A stretch of 64,000 nt of DNA from Streptococcus mitis. GTDB lineage: Bacteria; Bacillota; Bacilli; Lactobacillales; Streptococcaceae. Below are positions 45,881 to 54,458 of this stretch, piece by piece (position 1 is the first letter of the stretch; the number at the start of each line of letters is the position of its first letter). A program made the position numbers and the translations under genes. Under the pieces are notes generated by a model. The model searched no databases and was not told where the DNA came from. It saw nothing but the letters and a program-made list of their open reading frames with translations. Where the stretch lies: the NCBI RefSeq assembly GCF_003943935.1, contig NZ_RJOB01000006.1, positions 1 to 64,000 on the forward strand. The letters are read 5' to 3'.

Positions 45881-46285
45881 CTACTTTTTATAATACTTCA
45901 ATCCCCAAATGAGCAGAAGCATGATAAGCAAGCAGAGAATAGAGCCAATGTAGGTAATTAATTGTTGATAGAATTCTCCTGCTGTGATACCTCTATACAA
46001 ACAAATAATGGACATAAAACCTGTCAAGCCGATATACATGAGTTGATTGGTTCTAGGACTAACCAAATCATCATCTTCAAATTCTCTTATCCTCATTTCC
46101 CTAGTGAGGTAAACAGTGACCAAAATCGAAGCCAAGTTAATAACCACTAAAAGAAATTGGAAAACCAATGAAAAATTTAAAAACTGACGAGATAGAAATA
46201 GATAAGTAGAGACAAGCAAGGGCAACTGACCTAGGAACAATCTCATAAGGAAGATGTTCCGTTTTTTAGCAAGAAAAGTTTTCAT
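45881..46285 (-). CDS. Blp-region membrane protein, copy B
   Basis: 134 aa, MKTFLAKKRNIFLMRLFLGQ and onward, near-identical to the protein at 43451-43855. The duplication extends into the 3' flank (tandem copies 2.4 kb apart in the same orientation). Its ATG overlaps the stop of the 54-aa gene (ATGA). Confidence 0.7.
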   Translation of the reverse strand: MKTFLAKKRNIFLMRLFLGQLPLLVSTYLFLSRQFLNFSLVFQFLLVVINLASILVTVYLTREMRIREFEDDDLVSPRTNQLMYIGLTGFMSIICLYRGITAGEFYQQLITYIGSILCLLIMLLLIWGLKYYKK

Positions 46286-46446
46286 TTCTTTGCTCCTTTC
46301 TTTTTAGTTAAAGCAAAATAGATCACAACCGCAATCACATAGGCTATGGTATAAAATAGCTGATACCAAGCACTCTCCCTAAGCGGATATAGAAAGATGG
46401 ACATGATTAGATACAAGATGAAAATGACAAGTATTTTTTTCTTCAT
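46282..46446 (-). CDS. 54-aa membrane protein, first gene of a blp operon
   Basis: A short gene, MKKKILVIFILYLIMSIFLY ... FALTKKKGAKK, with AGGAGG upstream and two membrane segments separated by PLRESAWYQ. It is the first gene behind a BlpR-type promoter and is coupled to copy B of the duplicated protein. Confidence 0.7.
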   Translation of the reverse strand: MKKKILVIFILYLIMSIFLYPLRESAWYQLFYTIAYVIAVVIYFALTKKKGAKK

Positions 46447-46503
46447 AAGATTTCCTCCTAAATGTATGCTTTATCTTAGTTTAGCTACAACCTTTACACT
46501 GTA

Positions 46504-46570
46504 AGTATAGCACTAGTTTTGACCTTGAATCACTCAAATCACAAATGGTCATCAAAACATCTTGAATTGT
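46504..46570 (-). promoter_or_regulatory. BlpR-type box and promoter of the 54-aa/134-aa operon
   Basis: ACAATTCAAG (46570-46561) and ACCATTTGTG (46549-46540), 21 bp apart, then TATACT (46509-46504) 30 nt later. Confidence 0.75.
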
Positions 46571-46579
46571 TAAAAAATT

Positions 46580-46608
46580 TAAAAGCAAGCATGAAAAACA
46601 TACTTGCC
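46580..46608 (-). terminator. Terminator upstream of the 54-aa gene's promoter
   Basis: Minus strand GCAAGTATG, TTTTT loop, CATGCTTGC, then TTTT. A near-identical hairpin lies at 47058-47083 before the next BlpR-type box, showing that the terminator-box-promoter cassette was duplicated. Confidence 0.7.
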
Positions 46609-46737
46609 CTTTACACCATATTGATACCAACTTAATTTGTAGATTTTTTATCCTTCTATCACATATCATTTTGACAGGCGAAACAATATTAGAGAAACTC
46701 CACTGTAGATTAAACTAGCGATAAAAAATCTTTTTAT

Positions 46738-46857
46738 CTAATTAGATCTATCTTTATTCTTCTTTGGAGATTTTAAAAATTTTTCCCTAATTAAATAAGT
46801 AATAAAAGAAATAAGCATACTAACAACAAAAACAATAAGAAAACTTTTAAAATCCAT
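46738..46857 (-). CDS. 39-aa membrane peptide of the blp region
   Basis: MDFKSFLIVFVVSMLISFIT, then YLIREKF and a basic tail KSPKKNKDRSN, with GGAGG upstream. One membrane segment. Behind a BlpR-type promoter. Small membrane immunity or accessory peptide; not recognised. Confidence 0.6.
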   Translation of the reverse strand: MDFKSFLIVFVVSMLISFITYLIREKFLKSPKKNKDRSN

Positions 46858-46979
46858 AATTACCTCCAAGTACACAAGCTCAAGTCTTTAAACAACCATA
46901 ATAGCCAATTGTAACATTGTTTTTGCATTCACGAGGAATACTCTTTTTATTTTCGTCCTATTGCAACCTTAACAAGGTT

Positions 46980-47046
46980 AGTATACTACTATTTTTTAAA
47001 GTTTTCCATCCAAATCATAAATGGTCATCAAAACATCTTGAATTGT
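46980..47046 (-). promoter_or_regulatory. BlpR-type box and promoter of the 39-aa gene
   Basis: ACAATTCAAG (47046-47037) and ACCATTTATG (47025-47016), 21 bp apart, then TATACT (46985-46980) 30 nt later. The leader to 46857 holds no other gene. Confidence 0.75.
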
Positions 47047-47133
47047 AAAAATAAAAAAAGCAAGCATGAAAAACATACTTGCCCTGGGGGGAACTTGACA
47101 ACATAAAAATCTAAAATTGAAAGCTACTCACCC

Positions 47134-47490
47134 TCACTTCCGTATGTTCTCATATATTCTCATGATCGCAACAAGGATAGCAGCTGTCCCACTTGCCAAA
47201 GCGATAAGGGTAATGATAATGTTGAGGATTTCAGGCGTACTCCCTATTCTGTTGATAAGACGGAGTAGGGATATAACTGTCAACTGAATCAGGAGTATTG
47301 ATTCTACTCTTACCATTGAAGTAAGTCTGTTTTCAACTGCATATAAAAAGGCTGGTAGCAAAACACAGGCTATAGCAATCACAAACAGGTTGCTCCCTGT
47401 TTCTTCTCCCTTGTTCACCACGGAAATCATGAGAAGATTCGAAGCTATGATCAACGTAGAACAGATGATAAAAAAGGATTTCTTATTCAT
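47134..47490 (-). CDS. Membrane protein downstream of blpH
   Basis: 118 aa, about four membrane segments (SFFIICSTLIIASNLLMI; LFVIAIACVLLPAFLYAV; ILLIQLTVISLLRLI; IIITLIALASGTAAILVAIM). It occupies the place where blpC and blpBA stand in pneumococcal loci. No double-glycine leader or ABC motif. Unknown. Confidence 0.6.
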   Translation of the reverse strand: MNKKSFFIICSTLIIASNLLMISVVNKGEETGSNLFVIAIACVLLPAFLYAVENRLTSMVRVESILLIQLTVISLLRLINRIGSTPEILNIIITLIALASGTAAILVAIMRIYENIRK

Positions 47491-47578
47491 TTAATATACC
47501 TCACATACTATAGCAAAAGTCTGGCTCGATAAAGACAAACTTTATCTGTTAACTTCTGCCAATTTTTTCACAAATTTC

Positions 47579-48928
47579 CTAATTAGCAACTGACAGCAAG
47601 TGAACCGTTAAAACCTGACGAAAGATTTGATTTTGACAGGTGGTATTGAGACTAGTATTGGGATGGCTTTCCACAATTTTCATGACGGTATAGAGACCAA
47701 CTCCTCTCTCCTCCCCTTTAGAACTTGCTCCAAAGGAGAAGATTTCAGAAATATCGATCCCCTCTTCTTTGATGGAGTTTTCAATGATAAAAGTCTCCTG
47801 TGCTCCATTTTTTAAAAAGGCGATTGAAACGTGAGGTTGACTGGCCTCTACACTAGCTTCAATAGCATTGTCACAAAGGATAGACACAATGGTTAGAAAA
47901 TCAAGCAAGCTCATCCCCTCGACCTGAATCTCCTCTGGAACTTCGACATTAAAGACAATGTTCTTATCTTTAGCTTTTAGAAATTTCCCTGCTAGAAGAC
48001 TTTTGAGGGCACGGTCCCGAATATTCACCAGTCGGCCTAGGTCATATTTATTGTCCTGCAATTTTTCACTAGAATCCTTTAAAACCGAGTCGTAGACCTC
48101 TTTTATCTGCTCCATATCCTCCTCTTCAATGCCCAGACGTAAGCTGGTCAGGAGATTGGTGTAGTCATGGCGAAAACTCCGCACTTCCTTGTAAAGTTCC
48201 TCTATATGCCGACTATAGCGTTCCATATCTCTGTAGCGCAAGGCCTGCTCTTGGTCCAATCTCTCATGGAGTTTGTCCTTCAAATAGGTATCCAATTTCT
48301 TGACAATCCCCATAAAAAAGAGGAGGTAAAAAACTAGGATAAGATGGCGAACAGTCTTTGATTGGATATCGTATGCATATTCAAAGTAAGACAGATTTTC
48401 CATGACTAGAAAGTAAGCCCCCATTATCCAGTTAATCTTAGTCAGGGACTGTTGAAAACCTTTATCGAGAAACTCCTTTCTCAATCTAGTAAAATCATAG
48501 TCCAACCATTTCAAAAAGACTAATACTATGAAGCAAACGAATAGCATAATCAACAAAAAGAGAGGATTTCCATCTCCATCTACAATCCCTTGCCCCAAAA
48601 ACGGAAACACAAAATAGGAAACACTTCTGTAAAAGATATCCATCAATACAATTGGAAAGAGACCATAAAAGAAAAGGAGTTTTTTAGGAAGCCCTCTTAA
48701 CAATAAAAGAGATAAGCTGATGCCGAACAAGGGTTCTATAAAGTATAACAGATAGTCAGTCAAGACTAAAAATTTAAAAGTTGTAACAATTGCTGCTAGA
48801 AGAAATTTTAGAAGAAAGGCCTTAAAAATTCTATCGAAAGTGAGACTAATTCCATCTACCTTAAAGAACATGATAATTTCTAGCCCAATAATAGCTAGTG
48901 AATACAATATCATCCAAAAAATATACAT
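47579..48928 (-). CDS. blpH: Peptide-pheromone receptor histidine kinase BlpH
   Basis: The 449-aa HPK10-type sensor has about six N-terminal membrane segments (1-215) that would bind the BlpC peptide, a coiled dimerisation helix with the phospho-His in RSFRHDYTNLL (about 252-262), and a GHKL ATPase domain (NAIEASVEAS, then SSKGEERGVGLYTVMKI). It follows blpR by 13 bp. No pheromone gene is adjacent. Confidence 0.85.
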   Translation of the reverse strand: MYIFWMILYSLAIIGLEIIMFFKVDGISLTFDRIFKAFLLKFLLAAIVTTFKFLVLTDYLLYFIEPLFGISLSLLLLRGLPKKLLFFYGLFPIVLMDIFYRSVSYFVFPFLGQGIVDGDGNPLFLLIMLFVCFIVLVFLKWLDYDFTRLRKEFLDKGFQQSLTKINWIMGAYFLVMENLSYFEYAYDIQSKTVRHLILVFYLLFFMGIVKKLDTYLKDKLHERLDQEQALRYRDMERYSRHIEELYKEVRSFRHDYTNLLTSLRLGIEEEDMEQIKEVYDSVLKDSSEKLQDNKYDLGRLVNIRDRALKSLLAGKFLKAKDKNIVFNVEVPEEIQVEGMSLLDFLTIVSILCDNAIEASVEASQPHVSIAFLKNGAQETFIIENSIKEEGIDISEIFSFGASSKGEERGVGLYTVMKIVESHPNTSLNTTCQNQIFRQVLTVHLLSVAN

Positions 48929-48941
48929 AAATTCTCCTCAC

Positions 48942-49679
48942 CTAGTGCAAGTTATTGATAGCTTCAGACACTTCCCTGACCTTATAACGCGCTATCATAC
49001 AGTTTCCACCATTGGGAAAGAAAAGGAGTTTTTCTTTCTTATCCAAACGAACTACATTGGCAGGATTGATGAGAAAAGAGCGATGGCACTGCAAGAGACG
49101 GGGTTCCTGCTTGAAAACCTCCTCTAAACTCGCTGTAAATTCCAGTCTGTCTGTCTTGGTATAGAGAATAACACGATGGGCTCTGGGCGACGTTTCAAGA
49201 TAGTAAACCTCTTGAAAAGGATACTGGAATTGGGCAAATTTTGATTTAAAGTAAAAGCAATCTTCAGCTAGACTCTTACTGTCTTGACTATTGGCATATA
49301 GGAGGGCTGTTTCGATCCGAGATTCAAACTCCTCTGCCGACAAGGCCTTATCAATATAGTCCAAAGCAGACACTTGGTAGCGAAAGGACAGGGGCATAAA
49401 CTCCGAGTGAGTCGTCACAAAGACAATCAGGGCATAGGGGTCTCGATCCCGAATCTTTCTAGCCACCTCTAGACCTTTCATCTCCTCATTTCGAATCTCA
49501 ATATCCAAAAAGAATAGTTGATGTGCCCCCTTCTCATGCACCTCTGCCAGTAGCTGGTCTGGCTTACCAAAAACTTCAAAAGAGCTGGCAGTGATATGAT
49601 GTTCTTTCAAAAGTTTCTCAATGGTCGTTTCAATCCTAGTCTGTTGGGAAAAATCATCTTCTAAAACAAATATTCTCAT
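48942..49679 (-). CDS. blpR: Response regulator BlpR (LytTR)
   Basis: The start MRIFVLEDDFSQQTRIET at 49679 (245 aa). Receiver domain 1-120 with phospho-acceptor in LFFLDIEI (about D58); LytTR DNA-binding domain 140-240 (YYLETSPRAHRVILYT, LQCHRSFLINPANVV). It binds paired repeats 21 bp apart, of which five copies exist here, one upstream of its own gene. Confidence 0.88.
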   Translation of the reverse strand: MRIFVLEDDFSQQTRIETTIEKLLKEHHITASSFEVFGKPDQLLAEVHEKGAHQLFFLDIEIRNEEMKGLEVARKIRDRDPYALIVFVTTHSEFMPLSFRYQVSALDYIDKALSAEEFESRIETALLYANSQDSKSLAEDCFYFKSKFAQFQYPFQEVYYLETSPRAHRVILYTKTDRLEFTASLEEVFKQEPRLLQCHRSFLINPANVVRLDKKEKLLFFPNGGNCMIARYKVREVSEAINNLH

Positions 49680-49716
49680 CTTCTTACTCTCCTTGTTTCG
49701 ATTTCTTCCTAAAAAG

Positions 49717-49784
49717 AGAATAGCAAAAATACTATGATACAAGCCAACCAAATCCTAAACAGGCCTTTAACGCTCCTGAAAGGT
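49717..49784 (-). promoter_or_regulatory. BlpR-type box and promoter of blpRH
   Basis: ACCTTTCAGG (49784-49775) and CCTGTTTAGG (49763-49754), 21 bp apart, then TG-C-TATTCT (TATTCT 49722-49717) about 31 nt later. Implies autoregulation. Confidence 0.75.
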
Positions 49785-49845
49785 ATCTTGTTCCTCAAAT
49801 AAGCATGATAATCTTACAACTATTTTATCATAAAATCTTAACAGT

Positions 49846-49912
49846 ACCATTCAGGAAATTTCAACGACAATTAAAGATTTGAAGGTGAAAAAGGAGATAA
49901 AAGTGATAGACT
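49846..49912 (+). promoter_or_regulatory. BlpR-type box and promoter of blpT
   Basis: ACCATTCAGG (49846-49855) and ACAATTAAAG (49867-49876), 21 bp apart, then TG-A-TAGACT (49907-49912) 30 nt later. Confidence 0.75.
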
Positions 49913-49974
49913 GACAGTATCAAAACACAGTTGCTAGAAACAAGACTGGCAGCCAGATTAAAGGAGGAATTCTC

Positions 49975-50304
49975 ATGACAGATACAGACCCTATCAAAAG
50001 AGCTCAGACTTTGATTACTGACTTAAACAAAGCCTACCAAGCATGCAAACAGGCAACCGCTGACGACGTCCGCTTTCAGGAGCAATTAAACTCTATTCTT
50101 GGCTTTCTAGCCAAAGCTGAGACAGTGGATAATCGAGTCTTGATTGAACTGGAAAAATTTTACCAGACTTCCAGTCTTCTCATGGGACTCAGCGCCCTCA
50201 AGCCAGATGCTCCTACTCGCGCCGCTTGGCGGGCCTATGACCGCTTCCACTTTGACCAAGTCAAGACCAAGTTGAGCCTCTACGGACCAACCATTATCCT
50301 GTAG
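49975..50304 (+). CDS. blpT: BlpT-like protein
   Basis: The 109-aa cytoplasmic protein (MTDTDPIKRAQTLITDLNKA...) is at the end of the blp locus, divergent from blpRH, with AAAGGAGG before its ATG. Helical with a basic C-terminus. The role of BlpT is not established. Confidence 0.8.
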   Translation: MTDTDPIKRAQTLITDLNKAYQACKQATADDVRFQEQLNSILGFLAKAETVDNRVLIELEKFYQTSSLLMGLSALKPDAPTRAAWRAYDRFHFDQVKTKLSLYGPTIIL

Positions 50305-50313
50305 AAAATAAAA

Positions 50314-50346
50314 GAAGTTGAGACAGACTGAACTCAACTTCTTTTT
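50314..50346 (+). terminator. Bidirectional terminator between blpT and the ABC permease
   Basis: GAAGTTGAG, 10-nt loop, CTCAACTTC, then six Ts on the plus strand. Confidence 0.85.
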
Positions 50347-50365
50347 TAGTGTCATATAGGCAATA

Positions 50366-51415
50366 TTAGTCCTGCATCTGACGTTTGACCTGATAAGGTA
50401 AGTACAAGACTAGTAAAACCAAACCAGCACCCAGCAAGGCTAGAAGGGCAAGTTTTTCTTGGAAGGTCACAAGGCCTACAACTAATTCCACCACTAAGAC
50501 AAAACTGGTTAATCCTCGAACTACCGCCTGCAAACCTTTTTCCTTTTGCCCCTTGTCCAGTGGAAAGAGTTGGGTCAAATACTGGTAGTCAAAGGCGTGA
50601 TAGAGAGCCAGCAACTGGAAGAGCAAGAGGTAGTTAAAGAGAACCACCACTGCTGTCGCAATCCAAGCTTGCTCGATAAAGACCTGCGCCAGCAAGGAAA
50701 GCAAGAGCAGACGAAGGCTGAGGGCAAAGAGGTCTCCATTTCGCAGATAAGAACGCAGATAGAGATTTTGCCAAATCTTTCCAGGCACCTTCTGAACAGC
50801 CTTTAGGATAAAGTCCAGATAGGCACGACGTTTGACACTGTTTGAAATTCCCTTTACCTGCGTAAAGAGAGCAAAGAAACGAAGCAAGACTTGCTTACGC
50901 TTGCTTTCTTGAGAAATAACATAGTCCCAGTCCAGTCCAGTTTCAGTGAAAAATTTACTAGCCTTTTGACGAAAGAGGAAATATTTACCTACTCCCAATA
51001 AAAGCACATAGACCAGAAAAACAGGCAAGCCATAGCCCATTGCTAAAAATAAGGGCGCAAGCAAAAGCAAGAAAAGGGTCTGGACAAAGAGCCAAAAGAA
51101 TAGGGAAATGCCAGTTTGACGCTTGAGATGGAGCTTGATTTCCTCTTCTCCGACCAAGAGAAAGAGCTTGTCTGGAGCCTCCATATAGGTGGCAATTCCT
51201 CCCCAAAGCAAAAGTAAAACAGAGGTAATTCCTACAAATAAAAGGATAGGCCAATGATTTTCAGGAAAATGCTGTAAAAGTTGACTGTACTGGTAGGCTA
51301 GAAAACCGATGAGAACCAGCAGAAACAAGACAAAGTGGTCATTGAGAACATAGCGCAAATAACCAAGACATTCCTTACGAAAAGCCTGCCTTCTCTTTAA
51401 AAACAAGTCTTTCAT
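50366..51415 (-). CDS. ecsB: ABC transporter permease, EcsB type
   Basis: The 349-aa protein has paired membrane segments near residues 28-50, 55-80, 110-150 and 230-345, and a cytoplasmic region with GISNSVKRRAYLDFILK. It matches EcsB-like permeases. It overlaps the ATPase gene by 4 bp. The substrate is unknown; EcsAB affects secretion and peptide processing in other Firmicutes. Confidence 0.82.
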   Translation of the reverse strand: MKDLFLKRRQAFRKECLGYLRYVLNDHFVLFLLVLIGFLAYQYSQLLQHFPENHWPILLFVGITSVLLLLWGGIATYMEAPDKLFLLVGEEEIKLHLKRQTGISLFFWLFVQTLFLLLLAPLFLAMGYGLPVFLVYVLLLGVGKYFLFRQKASKFFTETGLDWDYVISQESKRKQVLLRFFALFTQVKGISNSVKRRAYLDFILKAVQKVPGKIWQNLYLRSYLRNGDLFALSLRLLLLSLLAQVFIEQAWIATAVVVLFNYLLLFQLLALYHAFDYQYLTQLFPLDKGQKEKGLQAVVRGLTSFVLVVELVVGLVTFQEKLALLALLGAGLVLLVLYLPYQVKRQMQD

Positions 51416-52143
51416 AGCTCCTCCTCTTTAGTCAGAGCCAAGTAAATATCATTCAAACTAGCCTCAGGCATATCAAAGGCTTCGCGCAGTTGCAGGAGAT
51501 TTCCCTTGGCACGCACCTCTCCCTTGTGAAGAATGACAAAAGCATCACACATCTTCTCCGCCGAATCCAGCACGTGAGTACTCATGAGAATAGACTTACC
51601 CTTTTGCTTTTCCACTTCCAAAAGCTGAATCAAGTCTGCAATAGCTAGCGGATCAAGACCAAGGAAAGGCTCATCCACGATAAAGAGACTCGGATCCACC
51701 ACAAAAGCACAGATAATCATGACCTTCTGCTTCATTCCTTTTGAAAAATGAACAGGGAACCAGTCCAATTTCTGGTCCAGACGGAACATTTTTAACAAAG
51801 GCTCTACTCGATAAAAAGCCACTTTCTGCTCAATACCATAAGCCATAGCAACCGTTTCGATATGCTCTCTGAGGGTCAATTCCTCATACAGGCTAGGTGT
51901 CTCGGGAATGTAACCAATCTGCTTGCGGTAACTAGTCGCATCTTTTTGCAAAGTCAAACCGTTGATATTGATAGATCCGCTATAAGGTGTCAAGAGACCG
52001 ATAATCTCATTGATAGTCGTCGATTTCCCAGCACCATTGAGACCAATCAAACCGACCAACTGCCCACTTTCAACGGTAAAGGATACATCTTTCAAGACAG
52101 GAACATGGACATAGCCACCTGTCAGGTTTTTAATTTCTAACAT
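51412..52143 (-). CDS. ecsA: ABC transporter ATP-binding protein, EcsA type
   Basis: 243 aa with Walker A GLNGAGKST (about 35-43), a signature region (HFSKGMKQKVM, about 133-143) and Walker B LFIVDEP. Partner of the downstream permease. Confidence 0.88.
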   Translation of the reverse strand: MLEIKNLTGGYVHVPVLKDVSFTVESGQLVGLIGLNGAGKSTTINEIIGLLTPYSGSININGLTLQKDATSYRKQIGYIPETPSLYEELTLREHIETVAMAYGIEQKVAFYRVEPLLKMFRLDQKLDWFPVHFSKGMKQKVMIICAFVVDPSLFIVDEPFLGLDPLAIADLIQLLEVEKQKGKSILMSTHVLDSAEKMCDAFVILHKGEVRAKGNLLQLREAFDMPEASLNDIYLALTKEEEL

Positions 52144-52210
52144 ATTTTCTCCAAATCTGGTATAATGTAGCTATATTATATCAAAATTCAATACAGTAGA
52201 GGTAGATTTT

Positions 52211-52621
52211 ATGTCAGATTGCATTTTTTGTAAAATCATTGCAGGGGAAATTCCTGCTTCAAAAGTATATGAAGATGAGCAGGTTCTTGCCTTTCTTGAT
52301 ATCTCTCAAGTGACACCAGGACATACCTTGGTCGTGCCAAAAGAACACTATCGCAATCTTTTGGAAATGGACGCTACTAGCGCCAGCCAACTCTTTGCCC
52401 AAGTACCAAAAGTAGCTCAAAAAGTCATGAAAGCTACCAAGGCTGCTGGTATGAATATCATTGCTAACTGTGAAGAAATCGCAGGGCAAACTGTCTTTCA
52501 TACCCACGTTCACCTTGTGCCTCGCTACAGTGCAGACGATGACCTCAAGATTGATTTTATCGCCCACGAACCAGACTTTGACAAACTTGCTCAAGTCGCT
52601 GAAACTATCAAAAACGCCTAA
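52211..52621 (+). CDS. hinT: HIT family nucleotide-binding protein
   Basis: 136 aa with the histidine-triad motif HTHVHLVPR (about 97-105) and the N-terminal CIFCKIIAGEIPASKVYED. Purine phosphoramidase or nucleotide hydrolase. Divergent from ecsAB. Confidence 0.92.
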   Translation: MSDCIFCKIIAGEIPASKVYEDEQVLAFLDISQVTPGHTLVVPKEHYRNLLEMDATSASQLFAQVPKVAQKVMKATKAAGMNIIANCEEIAGQTVFHTHVHLVPRYSADDDLKIDFIAHEPDFDKLAQVAETIKNA

Positions 52622-52630
52622 GGAGTTGCC

Positions 52631-52918
52631 ATGAAATTATCCAATCTACTGCTATTTGCAGGAGCTGCAGCCGGAAGTTATCTGGTCACAAAAAATCGCC
52701 AAACCATCACAGATGAAGTCTTGAATACTACTGACCGCGTTCAAGCTATCAAGGATGATGTGGATATTATCCAAAACAGCCTGCAAATCATCGACCAACA
52801 AAAAGAACTCATCAAGGAATACCAAGAAGACCTGACTTACAAGTTTAAAGTCTTGGAAAAGGATATCCAGACTAGACTAGCAGTGATCAAAGAAACACAG
52901 GAACTTGAAGATAAGTAA
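52631..52918 (+). CDS. YtxH-like small protein
   Basis: 95 aa: a short hydrophobic N-terminus (LSNLLLFAGAAAGSYLVT), then a long charged helix. Resembles YtxH/chemotaxis-like small anchors. Co-transcribed with the HIT gene, 9 bp away, and followed by a terminator. Confidence 0.7.
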   Translation: MKLSNLLLFAGAAAGSYLVTKNRQTITDEVLNTTDRVQAIKDDVDIIQNSLQIIDQQKELIKEYQEDLTYKFKVLEKDIQTRLAVIKETQELEDK

Positions 52919-52943
52919 AAAGAGCCCGACGGCTCTTTTTGCT
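52919..52943. terminator. Bidirectional terminator
   Basis: AAAGAGCC, CGAC, GGCTCTTT then T, between the YtxH-like gene (plus) and dnaJ (minus). Confidence 0.8.
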
Positions 52944-54080
52944 TTATTCTCCTTCAAAGGCATCTTTAATATGGTCAAAGAAGCCTTTTTTCTTTGGATT
53001 GACTTTTAAGTCACCAGCAGCTGCGAATTCTTTCAAGGCTGCTTTTTGGCGGTCGTTCAAGCCTGTCGGAGTCACGACATTGACAGTAACGTATTGGTCC
53101 CCAACTGCACCACCACGAAGGCTCGGAGCTCCCTTACCACGTAGACGGAATTTCTTACCAGTCTGAGTGCCCTCTGGGATAACCAATTCAACATCACCGT
53201 GAACAGTTGGGATATCTACCGTATCACCAAGAGCTGCTTGGACAAAGTTGAGGTTGAGATTGTAGAAGATAGTCGTTCCTTCACGTTCAAACTTGTCGCT
53301 GGCTTCCACAGAAACCACCACGTACAAGTCACCGTATGGTCCACCGTTAAATCCTGCTTCACCCTGACCAGCTAAGCGAATTTGTTGACCTGTTTCCACA
53401 CCCGCAGGGATTTTCACATGTACGCTATGGGCTTGTTTTTCATGCCCTGTTCCGTGACATGTTGTACATGGATCTTTAATTTCTTTTCCATGACCATGAC
53501 AGACATCACAGGTTACTTGACGACGCATCATACCAAGAGGAGTTTGTGTATCAACGTTAATGATACCAGCTCCATGACAGCGTCCACAAGTGACTGGACT
53601 TGTTCCTGGCTTAGCACCAGAGCCATTACATGTACGACAGCTTGCTTCACGGTTGTATTTAACTTCTTTTTCAGCTCCAAAAATAGCTTCTTCAAAGGTC
53701 AAGTTCACACGGTATTGGAGGTCATCCCCCTGACGAGGAGCATTTGGATTGCGTGAAGCTCCCCCTCCGCCGAAGAAACTTGAGAAAATATCCTCAAAAC
53801 CACCGAAGCCACCCGCCCCGTTGAAACCACCGAAACCACCTGCACCACCAAAGCCACCGTTGGCACCAGCAGCACCATATTGGTCATAGGCTGCACGTTT
53901 TTGGTCGTCACTCAAAGTCTCATAGGCTTCTTGAACTTCCTTATATTTTTCCTCAGCACCAGGCTCCTTGTTGATATCTGGGTGATATTTTTTTGAAAGC
54001 TTACGATAAGCCTTTTTGATCTCGTCTGCCGAAGCGTTTTTTGACACCCCCAGACGATCATAAAATTCAGTATTGTTCAT
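52944..54080 (-). CDS. dnaJ: Chaperone DnaJ
   Basis: 378 aa from [20 protein letters not shown] (54080): J domain with HPD (KYHPDI), G/F region (about 75-110), four CxxCxGxG zinc repeats (about 147-215), and the C-terminal substrate domain. DnaK co-chaperone. No clear Shine-Dalgarno sequence precedes this Met. Confidence 0.95.
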   Translation of the reverse strand: MNNTEFYDRLGVSKNASADEIKKAYRKLSKKYHPDINKEPGAEEKYKEVQEAYETLSDDQKRAAYDQYGAAGANGGFGGAGGFGGFNGAGGFGGFEDIFSSFFGGGGASRNPNAPRQGDDLQYRVNLTFEEAIFGAEKEVKYNREASCRTCNGSGAKPGTSPVTCGRCHGAGIINVDTQTPLGMMRRQVTCDVCHGHGKEIKDPCTTCHGTGHEKQAHSVHVKIPAGVETGQQIRLAGQGEAGFNGGPYGDLYVVVSVEASDKFEREGTTIFYNLNLNFVQAALGDTVDIPTVHGDVELVIPEGTQTGKKFRLRGKGAPSLRGGAVGDQYVTVNVVTPTGLNDRQKAALKEFAAAGDLKVNPKKKGFFDHIKDAFEGE

Positions 54081-54458
54081 ACAAGATACCAAGACCGTAA
54101 AATTCGACTGAAAAATAGGAAATCTGACGCTGGAGCGATGCTCCTAGGCAGATTTATCTTTTTTCCGAGAATTTAGGTCGGGTTCAATTCCTTTCTTTTA
54201 TATTGAGTAAGAAATTTGGGAACCCGTGTTCAGTTACGAACACCCTTGTTCCTTTCTATTGATATTTTGAATCAAATCTCGATTTAGTCCGGGTTCAATT
54301 GCGAATACCCTTATTCATTTCATTTTAAACTATTTCATCTATCTTTTTGAAATTATCAATTTACTTATCTATACTTAATCTACCATACTTACACTCATTT
54401 GTTATATGGTTATATATTAGAAACAAATAAATTACACATAACAACTATCAATTAGTCT
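54081..54458. other. Repeat- and hairpin-rich intergenic region upstream of dnaJ
   Basis: Contains a hairpin AAATCTG...CAGATTT with inner GGAGC/GCTCC (54120-54156), the string TTATCTTTTTTCCGA (54157-54171) repeated inverted at about 55555-55571, and two degenerate 33-bp direct repeats (about 54226 and 54291) each able to fold (GTGTTC/GAACAC in the first). No gene is seen; the remainder, 54330-54458, is AT-rich. Confidence 0.5.

Noticed and set aside
46481..46669. 62-aa frame read as a secreted blp peptide
   Set aside because: It runs through the BlpR-type box, promoter and terminator and has no double-glycine leader.
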